Below, in pieces: positions 49,701 through 60,985 of a stretch of 64,000 bases of DNA. The DNA comes from Atopsyche davidsoni (Eukaryota; Arthropoda; Insecta; Trichoptera; Hydrobiosidae), in assembly GCA_022113835.1 (NCBI GenBank), contig JAILWY010000001.1:6758001-6822000 (forward strand), given 5' to 3'. Position 1 is the first letter of the stretch. Every line of letters starts with the position of its first letter. Made by a program: the position numbers and the translations under genes. The notes under the pieces were generated by a model that had not been told where the DNA came from, did no database searches, and saw only the letters and a list, made by a program, of their open reading frames with translations.

Positions 49701-50632
49701 TCTTTCATCGTTACTCGTTCAAGATATTTTTTATCATTAATTTCTGTTTTTAAGTACTTCTTGCTATGACTGCGCTCGAATCCACCAAGAGATTTCATTT
49801 CTAAAGACTCGAAAGTGGGTTATCATAACTTTTGAAAAGTGCAATGAGTTTCCGCCGCGGTGGGAATTCCGCTTGATGTGAAAGGAACGAATCTGTAAAA
49901 TGATTGTGCAAAGTGATATTCTTTTGTTCGATTGCAATTTTGAAATAATTTTATCATATTTAAATATTTTGATACCTTTTGAGTATTAACTGTCAACTCA
50001 TTTAATGACAAGGCATAATATATAAGATACGGCAGAAAATATGACTCGTATGTGACTCGTCTTTTTACTATGCCCAGGGATGAATTTTAATTCAATCCAT
50101 GTTTTTTCAATTTATCTAAAAAATTACCTTTCAATTTAACTAATGCGATTATTCATACAATATCGGGAATCTTTTTTGAATATTGATATTTAATACTTGC
50201 CAAAAATCTATGGAAAATAGTATTTCATCAAACAATATTATATTTTTTTAAAAAATGTCCCTTGGTATTTTAATAGCATATTTTTGTGATTTCACGCATG
50301 TAAATGACAATACAGACAATTTATCAAATGAGAATGAGATCAAATTACAGGATCACGTGGTGAAACGTTGGCAAATTCGTATTGAAGTAGATGTAAAAAT
50401 CGATTCCAAACTTCCAACGTTTTTCATATTTTATACATTATACATAACCATATAAATCTCTAATTTACAATAACAGTAATCAATATCGATTATCCAAACC
50501 TTAATATCAGGAAGTATAAATAACATCACAGATTTCATACGTTCATAGCTTTTAAGAAAGTTTCTGAAAATAAAAATTTTAAAAGTTATAAAAATAATAA
50601 TGTACTCACTCAAACAAATCGCATATATATCG
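46740..50632. other. AT-rich DNA with GC islands, possible intron
   Basis: Islands lie at about 47340-47475, 48065-48215 and 48600-49010. The last has plus- and minus-strand frames of 65-113 codons, none with a domain. If 46610-46731 is an exon this is intronic. Otherwise only AT-rich spacer is seen. Confidence 0.55.
48515..48567 (+). repeat. Short AT-rich tandem repeat
   Basis: The word AGTTATATAG recurs four times in about 50 bases with small spacers. Confidence 0.6.
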
Positions 50633-50832
50633 TTCTTCTTCTCCATCAAGTGCCTCACCTCAGAGAAGGTTGGCGACCATTTCACTGAACATATACCCAT
50701 GCTGAGCCAGTGTTCATGATTTTCTAAGGGAAAAACAATGTGGGTCCCGAGGTCTACGTCACAGTTTTATATTAAAAGGAAAAGTCTGCGTATTGCTGCT
50801 ACCCAATAGCATTATTATATAATCCTTTCCTT
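50633..50832 (+). repeat. Interspersed repeat family A, longest copy
   Basis: This is the fullest copy of the family, about 200 bases. It starts TTCTTCTTCTCC, has the core CTCAGAGAAGGTTGGCGACC followed by TTCACTGAACATATACCCATG, and ends with a CTGCTACCCAATA block and AATCCTTTCCTTA. The 58 kb copies share both ends, which fixes the extent. No poly-A tail and no clear flanking duplication is seen. The family is not identified. Confidence 0.75.
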
Positions 50833-53800
50833 ACAAAGCTCTGGCGTTTAGATCCGATACTCCTACTGCAGCTAGATACAGGAACAATAGCAGGACAAGG
50901 TACTTCAGAGCGCATCCCTCCACAAGCAACAGAATGGGGAGAGCGGGGAGGTTATGTAATGTATGCTACTAATTTCTATCGCTGTCAAGAACACAATTTA
51001 TATAGGTGATACATTTTTATACACACACAAACAGATAGTGACATCAACCTCATTTTTTTGATTTGAATTTAATGCGATGTACTATGCTTAAAAATACTGG
51101 GCTGATTCAAATAAAACTTATCGTTTAAGCCCCGTTTCAAACAGATTGCACGATGATTTTTGCAGACGAGAATTAGCCGCACAAAGAGCCACGTATACTA
51201 CGTTTCTTTGAGGCAGTGCTCGCCGCCCCTCGGCCGCCCTTCATATTCAGTTTCGTGTGGACGGTTTTTACTATCCCATAAAGCGCAATGAGCCCGGAGT
51301 ACGCCAGTCGTCAGAGCCGCCGCATCGCCGCGCTCGCTGGCTTGCTCCGCGGAATCGTGTGTGGATTATTATTACGTGTACAGCTGAAAATCTGATATTT
51401 CAAAACACCCCAGAACCAATGTGGGGTATTATTTGATATAAATTAACGTTCAGAGTAATATGTGAATCATCGTGCTGAATTTCGCCTTTAGAAGAATTTT
51501 CCATATAGTCCATTTAATTAAAATGTTTATCGTCTACATACTTACAGTGTAAAACATATTGTTCTACTACTAGAAATAGATTTTTTCCTAATATAAATGG
51601 CTGCCGTTGCACGTGTTGCTTTATACATAAAATACCTTCTTGGGAATATTTGGAAAATATTACTGCAGTACTAAAAAGTGCTGCAGTTAAAAAACACAAT
51701 CTCTGCCAATCTCTTAAATACTTTGATTTTGGCCCCAAATAACTTGTTTATTTATAGAGTATATGAATACCTCATCTACGGTAGCAATTTTTAAGAATGC
51801 TTAGAAGTGGAATATAAATCAGAACAAACACATTATTTTACTAATTGAATTGATTCATGGCGTTTATTAAACATGATTACCGTTTTTGTAAAGTTATATA
51901 TTAGAACTGATGATGTGCATAAAATATTTTAAAATATAGTTACATATTAATACAGAAAAGGCTTCTTCATGTGTCCTGAAAAAAGTGTAAGGAACTTTTC
52001 TATTCTTTTGTGAATTTCATTAGCTTGTTAGCTGAGGTGACTGATGACTTTTGATCGAGGGTTCTTGGATTCAATCCTCTTCCTGACAGTTGAATCCCAA
52101 AGTTATATAATGAGGCTTGTTTATTTTAACCAAAGACATTTCATTTTGATGGTATGTTGTCTCAAAAAAACTATATTATCCAACAGAACATTTTACTTTA
52201 AGAATATCAAAAATCTATCTTCATCAGTTTCTTCAACGCCAAAATTTTGATATAATATTTAATTATTTTTAAAACTATATTTATTTATAATATCGTTTGA
52301 TTTGATACAAAGTGCTTCGGTTGTTTTAAATGTGTAGTTTATATTTACCTCGACCATTATTTGAATATAACTATTAAACCTAATGTAATCGTCAATAATT
52401 TTAAAAAAATTTGTCGATTGGATACTAATTGCTAAAAATATTACTTCATATCAATTTATTTTGTGTTTGTTGTACTATTGAAGTAATTTAGTGAAGAAAC
52501 TATCGTAGGTTCTTTCTCAGTCTTGCGCTGGTCGCCAGCAGGCTGTGCAGGCTGTGCAGGCTGTGCGGCTGGCCCAGACTCGGCGCCCGACGCCGCAGTC
52601 GTGATTCCCAAGGCACCAGAGCCACCCATAATCCACGTGTAAATTAATGCTGACTAATTTGCCGTGGATTAAGGTGGGCGCAGAACGGCGCCAAATAACC
52701 CTCCCGGGCGCCGCGGCGACATCTTAACGGTGTACCCGGGAGCAGCGCCGAAATGCTACTGAAAATGAAAGCAAAATTACGAATTTATAGTAGTAAAACT
52801 ACTGGCACGTTAAAAAATATTGTTAATCAAATAATATATTTTGGTATAATTTGAAAAATATTAATTTTAGACCCAATGTTGAAATATTCTAGTCTAGTGT
52901 ATCGGCGGAACAGGAAGATTTTCCTTCAGCGCCTTCAAAATCATTGGGTGACTTCACCGTGGGGTTCTGTATATAAAATAATGTATTGATTTTTAAAAAG
53001 CCCGCGTTTTACACAAAATATCAGATTATAAATAATCTACATTTACTATGTACTCTTTTTTGCTAAATGAAAACAACAGCTTCATATTTAATTTATGTTT
53101 TACGCAAAATTAGACGCTGTTACGATAATTAGGTGTATTATTACCAATATAATTTTAACGAAATTTATAAGTATTTAACAATATATATTTACTACTCAGA
53201 TCAAATAGTTTACGTGGTTAAGTTACTTTTAAGTGTATTTATCAATATATTAATACATTTGAAAACAGATTCGAATACATTTACTTTTAAACCACTACAT
53301 AAAAAATTAAGTGCTAATAAATAGTAGAGAAAAAGTGCAAAGCTACTTATAACAATGAGCTCATTGCAGACGCAGTTCCCCGTAAACAACCGACCTTAAT
53401 CTTAAAACCCAAACAAAAAAGTTGCAGCACAACAATGAGGCTGAAATGTTGATGTAATTACTTGTACGTTGCAAAGTTTTTCCAGTTTACAGCGGGCTCT
53501 GTAAATATTAAGTCTGTTTCCAAAACCTTAATACGCAATGGAGCGACCCCCAATGTTTGTGGAGGACCACAGCCTCCCCAACCACCCCCGGTGATTTTTT
53601 GCTCGATTGAAAGTAACCCCTACTTTTTTATTACTCTAGTTCAAAGTTTCAATAGCTCTCTGAGGTATTGTGTGTAGACTTACAGAACGTAGCAAAGTGG
53701 ATAGCCCGCGTAGAAAAAATCATCTGCTTCGCTTTTTTGTATGTTAATTTAAATGTATACAAGAAAAAATCATTTATTTACATTGATTACTGAAATATGA

Positions 53801-56800
53801 ATCAAATTTTATTTGAAATCAAAAATAAGAGAGACCACCATAATTATAAAAAATATATAAAATTTAAATATATTATACTATGTGCGTCGATACTCTACTT
53901 ACATAATTTTGCAATAACGCTATCAATAAAAAAATGGTTTTACTTCTCAGCCAACATGGACATATTATAATTTTGGATATTAAGCAACGTATTTATTGTT
54001 TTCTATTTGTTTTCCTTAAATAAAATTATAAACTTCAAAAATTCTTTGTAAAAGATAAAATGAAATAATATTGCTTAGGAAACTATAGACATGGCGGGAC
54101 CAACCTTATTGAAGAAATCATCTAATTATGCCTACATAATATTCAAACTGGAAAATTCGTCAACATCAAGTATTTTTAATTTAAACGTTCATAATGATGA
54201 AACCAACATTCATATTATTCCACTTACAAGGTAATTAGCATAGTATTTCCAGCGTGAATAAAAATTTAAATAAAAAGTTTTTATTTAAAACAGTAAGAAA
54301 CCCTGCAACATTACCGGTTACAATTAATTCGACTCGACAGCTAACAACATGATTGCAAAAAGCATTTAATCCGTTTGTTCCTCATCAGACCACGCTCAGC
54401 GTGCAGCGCGTACCGGGGGAAGGTTTGATTAATTGCCTTCCCTGTACATTGTTTCATTAGCCTGCCGGAGAAGCCTCGATTCTGTGGTAAATCTGCTCAT
54501 GCACTTTTCAATACGAATGTACCGACCGCCGGATAGGAACTCTTTCGCCTGCGAGAATAATTTGTCGGTAGCTGGCAGTTTTCACTCGTGGGCTTACATA
54601 TTATGGGGATGAATAATGGATGTCAGTTAAGGAAAACTTCATGTGCAAATCAACCGAAACGATATTTAATACAATACTTAGTTCATAAATATTAAAAAAA
54701 AAAACAATAATATCACCAAGAGTACTTGCTAAAAAATAATTAAAAAAAATTTTTGAAAAAAAATTATTTATATGGTATATATGTTTTTTTATAAATAATA
54801 TAATTGTGTAATATGTATTTATTAAACAAATATATAAAAAAAATTAAATTTACAAACCATAAAAATTGTACTTTCTCTGCAGTCTGTTATTATTTTAAAA
54901 AAATTATTAATAAATGAAAAAATATATTTGAAATCGATATTGCTACTTTTTTTTAAAACTTGGTAAAAAATGGTAATCCATGTTTTAAATACAAATAAAT
55001 ACTGATAAAATAATAATAGAAAGTATTGAAACTTGACTCCATTTACACATTCAGTATCGCCACCCCTCTCAAACAATAAAACTCATCCCATCCCCCCTTT
55101 GCAAGACAAATTTCATCATCTCCGTAAAAACTCGATCGCTTTGTATGCACTATCCATAAAGACTGCGGGGTTTCAATATCTCTGGCAAATAATACGAAGC
55201 CGGCTGAATTACACGGACCCGAAAAGTGGCACCTGTCAGCTCACGGAAGTACCGAAACTGCGAGACTCGAAACTACCACAAAGCAACCAGATACTTAAGT
55301 GCCCGAAAGCAACCAACGCTACTGTACTTTCAACAGCATATGATATTTAATATTCAAAATGAAAACCTTTTAAAAAATTTCTAGCTCGAAGAGAGAACTT
55401 CTATCACCGCCGATATTGCCAATCGCGAAATGGCTTCATAATTTATTCTTTAACAGCGCTTGTTAGCCTAAAAGGACCAAACGAACCAAAGCCGCGTGGA
55501 CTCCGTTTTTCTGAAAGAACTTTATCAGTAGCTTGATGAGTGGACGTGCTGGCTATATGGAAATACTTAAGATACAAACTTATTTCAATAAAAAAAAATT
55601 ATAAATTATATTTAGCTCTCATTTTTGAATAGATGAAATAAATTCACTTTTCTATATCGATGTATTTTTTTTATTTTCGATATAAATTTAAAATTTGCTA
55701 TAACTTCTTGGAACTACTCCCCCCGTTACACTTTCAACAGCAAACTATGTAACATCTCTGACTGTCAATTCCTCGTAACAATTTCCACTTACAAAACTTT
55801 CTGACCAATCACTCAATAAGACATACTCGAAGCATCCGCTACCTGTAGCCGAAGTGAACGGTGGTGCGCGCCGGAGCCGAAGTACCATAAACTAAAACGT
55901 GACCAGAGAGCGGAGTGGCGGCGCCTCCCTGCGACCCACCCCGCGTGGCGTCCCCCGCAGACTTAAAATGGTTAGGAAGAAACAGGCAGCAAAAACTGCC
56001 GGAAACAAAGAGGTTATCCAAATGCGAGCGATCGGAAGAGGGTACACAATACACATTGATTCTTGGGGTGGGCGGTTCGATGCGTGCCGAGACTCGCTTT
56101 CTGGGGCTCTCTTTTTTCTAGACCCGCTCCCTCAAATTAGGCGAAGTGCCGTAGAATGCTTAATGGGTGGAGACCTCGATCCCGGCTCTTCCGCGGAATT
56201 GCAGGTGACAGCTGCGAGAAGTTAGAGCTGCGATCTTCAATTACTCGTCGAACACCTATGAATTAAAAATTGAGACTAAATGTTCGATAAAACTTATGTA
56301 TTGAAATCCCATCAGTTAACTGAAAATAAATAAAACTATTTTATTCATTCGGTGACTTGAAAGTATTTATTAGATTATTTGAAGAAGTACAAACGAATCG
56401 GTCTGAATGTATATTTCTGGTGGCAGTGTACTTGCGTTATTTACGTTAAAACGAACGACCTCCGCTTGCCTGTGTGTTTTGTTTGCTTGTTTCTCCATAA
56501 GCACTCAATGAACAAGTAATAAACTGTACGTGTCCAATAGCAGCGGCAGAAATGGGCCAGCGCGTCCCTTCGCTTGGACCCGCCGTTGATTTGATCGGAT
56601 CGGAGGAAAAGGCGTCGGAAGAACGAAAGCTTGTGTACCCAGACGTCGTCCCGCCCTCCCTCTCGGACTTTATCTCTGTAGTTTGCTCCTGGACACGTTT
56701 GTAGGCCTTAAATTGTATTACGAACAAATTATCTCAGGGTCCTGTTGTTTTGCCAATCTTTCAGGCTTCTTCGGGCTTCCTCCGAGAGCCGGGCCGGTGG

Positions 56801-57540
56801 ATACGTATGCTTGGGTACTTCGTTTTCCTTTCTCTTTCTGTAAACATTTCTTGAATATCAATACGTAATACGTTCGGCTACAGTTTCAGCGGTATCGCCT
56901 TTCATTTGTTATTTTCGGTAATAGCCATAGTATTGGGTTCGTAAAAATAGGAGAATTTGCATTTTATTTTGCGTTTTGGGCGAAATGTTTAAAAAGAATG
57001 TGCTCGGTTGAAAGAAAGTAAATATTTTTTTAATTTAAAATATGTACCAAAACTTTACGAATATACAAAATAGTCTTAAATACATATTTGTAATAATTTT
57101 CTCTGTTTGCCTTTGATATTCTTTTAATACAATATAATAATATAACTCGTATAGCCACTATAATAATGAACAACAATGTATCCATTGTTCGGTTAAGTTT
57201 TATTTGCCGTTGGCGTGATCTCACCACTATATAGTATTTTTTTATACCTACTTGCATCTATTTACAAACAACTGAGGTAATGTTCATAAAGCGAAATACA
57301 ATCCTCAGAAAGAGTAATTACGTATTATTAATAAGATGACTTATGCTTCAAATAAATACACACAAACCAAATATTATATCTTTTTATAATTATTTTTTGA
57401 TTATGATACATTTATTCATTACGAGAAAGAATGTATAAATTGTGGACAAATTGCTCTATTGTGGACTTTTTAATAAAATTTATTAGAAAAGTAATCACAC
57501 TCACAATAATTATAACTAGTTTTTACTAACTAAATTATTA
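50833..57540. other. AT-rich DNA with closely spaced GC islands
   Basis: Islands lie at about 51160-51375, 52515-52760, 53340-53690, 54310-54610, 55050-55345, 55840-56230 and 56440-56800, denser than elsewhere. Some have open frames near 100 codons (for example 55899-56225). That frame shows no third-position bias, so I do not call it a gene. A decayed tRNA-like word set lies near 52030-52085. The rest is AT-rich spacer. Confidence 0.55.
52521..52642 (+). other. Weak candidate terminal exon
   Basis: A pyrimidine-rich acceptor (TTCTTTCTCAG ending 52520) precedes a frame of 39 codons with a TAA at 52640. The C-terminus would read PEPPIIHV. Three tandem GCAGGCTGT words lie inside (about 52535-52565). 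The other two frames are also open at first, and third-position bias is weak, so a noncoding GC island is as likely. Confidence 0.2.
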
Positions 57541-57690
57541 TTCTTCTTCTTTATGTGTCTCTTCTCAGAGAAGGTTGGCGACCATCTCACTGAGCATATA
57601 CTTTTGCTAAATCTGTGTTCATGGTTTTCTTAGGGAGAATAGTGTAGTGCGTCCCTAGGTCCTTCTTATACACCAACATAATTTAGCTTT
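57541..57690 (+). repeat. Interspersed repeat family A, 5' part
   Basis: This shares TTCTTCTTCTTTATGTG, then CTCAGAGAAGGTTGGCGACC, ATCTCACTGAGCATATAC and GTGTTCATGGTTTTCTTAGGG with the 50.6 kb copy. The 3' end block with CTGCTGCCCAATA is absent. Confidence 0.72.
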
Positions 57691-57699
57691 ACTCTCTTT

Positions 57700-58010
57700 T
57701 GAAGATCGAGCTCACGGGTCGACGCGCCTTTTAAAGCAGCGTTTATCTATTAAAAAAATTCTTTTAAAATTCAGCAGTCTGTAAAATGATTACTGTCTAC
57801 AGAAGTAGCGCACGTGAGTTGGCACGTGCCACCGTATAAATCAGCGGCAGTGTCCCGCGTGGGGGCGACGCGCGACAGCGCAGCGGGGCGGGCTGAGCTC
57901 GCCGACGTGCTCGCAGGCCGCTGCCGAGATGTGCATCTAAATATTTGTCAAGCGGCGACGCTGGATGCCTGGCAGACGAAAAAACACCGCCGCTAAAACA
58001 TACCACTAAA
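57700..58010 (+). promoter_or_regulatory. GC-rich island with TATA-like box
   Basis: A GC-rich island has a TATAAAT box at 57835-57841 followed directly by CG-dense sequence. A transcript starting about 30 bases on, near 57865, would have a GC-rich leader. No initiator or DPE is clear, and the short frames here (60 and 69 codons) carry no domain. Promoter function is a guess from layout. Confidence 0.25.
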
Positions 58011-58038
58011 GTGTAAATTATTCGTATACGTACATCAA

Positions 58039-58510
58039 GTTCTTTAAAAAAATTCTCTCAAAAAATCAAGTGTGCCTCAAAACTATTTTAAATCTTCCAC
58101 TTCATATGCCTCTCCTCAGAGGAGGCCGGTGGTCATCTCACTGAACACATATCCATGTCCTTTTATGGCTTTCTTATTGTAGTGGATCGCCGAATCTTTC
58201 TACACCGCAGAAAAAACAGCGAATTACTGCTGCCCAATATAATTATTGTACAATCCTTTTCTTTACTATTTTAAATAGATACTTTTAAGTTATTTAAAAA
58301 AATTATCTCAGAAATCACGTGTGCCTTAAAACTATTTTAAATCTTCTACTTCATATGCCTCTCCTCGGAGGAGGCCGGTGGTCATCTCACTGAACACATA
58401 TCGCCGAATCTTTCTACACCGCAGAAAAAACCGCGAATTACTGCTGCCCAATATAATTATTGTACAATCCTTTCCTTTACTATTTTAAATAGATACTTTT
58501 GAATTAAATT
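58039..58510 (+). repeat. 250-bp tandem duplication holding two family A repeats
   Basis: Unit 1 begins at 58039 and unit 2 at 58289 (GTTCTTTAAAAAAATT and GTTATTTAAAAAAATT). Both contain CACTTCATATGCCTCTCCTC or its one-base variant, GAGGCCGGTGGTCATCTCAC, and a tail with CTGCTGCCCAATATAATT and AATAGATACTTTT. Unit 2 lacks about 33 bases present in unit 1 (CCATGTCC through GTAGTGG). The units are otherwise nearly identical, so the duplication is younger than the insertion of the repeat. Confidence 0.9.
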
Positions 58511-60931
58511 AGATATTTATTTTTCGCTTCATTAATAATGTGATATTTAAAATAAATCATAAATTTGTAGATGTATTCAAATCGTATTTTTCTTTTTGCA
58601 TTTTGGGCTTTTCTGTGGATTGATAGTTGCAATAATTATAACCTCGTATATGTCAAATAAAATCAGCTTGCTATTGAAACCGGTAGTTTTAAACACAAAA
58701 TATTTAAAAAATTGATCATTTAAAATATTGAATATGTGAATCATAAATATATTACAAAAATCAAGATTAAAAAATCACGTCATGTTTTGTTTTTCTTAAT
58801 ATTATAGTTTTTAATGAACGTTCGATTGTCTGTTAGAAATACAATGTGGGCCTTACTGATAACGTATCCGACTCACCTTGTTTTTTTTTTCTGAAACTTT
58901 GACTTTCCTGCAGTAGAACACGTGTAGATAATGCGCCCTGTATATAAAGTGCAACAGCCAGGCGAAGTCCGCCCTCAAATGACTGCTCGGTAAAATAAAG
59001 TTGGGGCGAAAAAACTGTAGGGGAAGTTTTGTGGAAGTATTTTCACCTTGTGGCCGATCTGCATCGCTTTCTTATAATTAAGTTGTCGCTAACAAAGTTT
59101 TGTGAGAACTTTGGATTATGTTCTCAGTAGACTGTCGGTAAATCTCGCCTGTGAAGATTGTTGGACTTTGTTTGAACAAGAAATTCGTTAACATTGTTTC
59201 AATTAATATTAAATAGATTAGGCACTTTTAAAATAACCGCAAAGTTATTAACAAAAAGTGTACGTCGTTAAATCTTATTACAGTTTTCGTTTTAAATTAA
59301 AAATAGTTGTAAATGATTTAAATGAATATATATTTTTTACTTCCTAAAGGCGTGAAGATATTGCTCTTGTTTAGAAGGGGTGTTTATTACAATGTACCAT
59401 ATCCTGTTTTCCTTATATATTAATAACTGGAACTTAGAGATTCGTTAAACAAAACATATTATAGACTTTTTTGAGAGAGTATTGTATTCAAAGATGTTAA
59501 TGTCTAGCCAATTATCAATTGTTATTTTAGACAACCGTCTGTTTTTCATTTAATTCCACGGTATTACTCTGTCTTGTCTGCACCTCGACTCATATAAAAA
59601 TATTCATACAATCATTACTTTGGAAATTAGAAATTTAAACACAATTTAGCTAAAGTATTAAAAATATTACTTTTTATTCATGAAGATCTCGTGTAACAAA
59701 AACTTTATCATTTACATTTACATTAATATATATATCGTTATAATGCTTCCAGTAAATAAGATGAAATAAAACAGATATTGCATTTAAAAATACCAAATGA
59801 ATACTTTAATTTTCCTAGGTTGATTCACATACCTAAAAATGATTTTGATTTTCTTAAATTTCAAAATTTTATATTTAACACTTACCAGTATATAAAATGA
59901 ATTATGTATGTATGCGTTCTATAGTATTAATAGTAATGTTAGCGTCAATAGCAAAGTACCCTAAAGATATGTCTGAGAATACGTAACTTCGGCTATAATA
60001 AATGCTCAAAAGAAATAAACTTCTATTTTAAAAGTCAAAAAGTTTCAATAAATCGTATAACTGCTTACTTTATTATTCGAAAGGAAAAAGAAAAAAAAAA
60101 AACACGTATATCGATTTAGTATACAAAAAAAACCCCCCAAGTCTAGAGTGCATTAATCCTAAAGGTTACACGTTTCACCTTTATTATCAAAGAGTTAGTA
60201 TTACGTGCTTCAGTAGTTACGGAACCAATGCAACTTGGATAACTGAATCGTTGTTCGCGTGAATATTATCTAAATATATTTTAATAGTTTTGAGGTCCTT
60301 CATTCGTCAGCATTACACTAGGTGAGGTCTAATAAGGTCGTAAAGTCTCACAAGCAGACAGATAAATTCATATTATAAAGGCTTTAAAACTGAGTGAGTA
60401 AATGCGTCATAAAACGGGCGGAGTTTACCCGAGGGGAGCAAGTATGTGCTTGTGTTTCTATCCTTTTGACTATGAATCACCGGTTAAGTCAACAATTCCC
60501 ATAAACCAATGCAACTTCACTGAGCTTGTACTTCTCTATTTTTTTTAAGTACGAATTTAAATAGTTAAATATATATGCAGAAACCTTTGCTGAATTGAAG
60601 ATACAACTATGATATGGCGTCATGTATTTCCATAAGCAATTTGCCGCCAGACGCGCATAGTTCAAAAGCCAAGATACTTATATTGTTTTATTCGTCTTCG
60701 TATATTTCTTCCACTGCGCCCTCTCTAGACTCTAGACTACAATAAGTCTATAAAATACCTCAGGCTAAAGCCGCATAGTATTTTAATATCAGGTAAGTAA
60801 AACTGTATTTAGCTTTTTTAGTTTCTAGCTATGTATTTTTACAAAATAAATAATTGTTTGTATGGAAAATACGTAAATAGACTCCCTGATTGTAAAGTTA
60901 CAACGTTTTTTATTCAATTTTATGTATTGTA

Positions 60932-60985
60932 TAAGACATTTATTGAAATAAATAAAAGTCCTCATTTTTTTAAATAAATGTCTTA
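60932..60985. repeat. 13-bp inverted repeat
   Basis: Arms 60932-60944 (TAAGACATTTATT) and 60973-60985 are exact reverse complements around 28 bases. Both are AT-rich, so the significance is low. Confidence 0.45.

Noticed and set aside
52030..52085. tRNA-like words (TTAGCTGAGG, then GGATTCAATCC)
   Set aside because: A decayed tRNA-derived repeat is possible, but the anticodon and T stems do not pair well and the B box is off consensus.
55899..56225. A 108-codon plus-strand frame
   Set aside because: It has no third-position bias and no recognised domain, so it is not called a gene. Only a weak exon note was kept.
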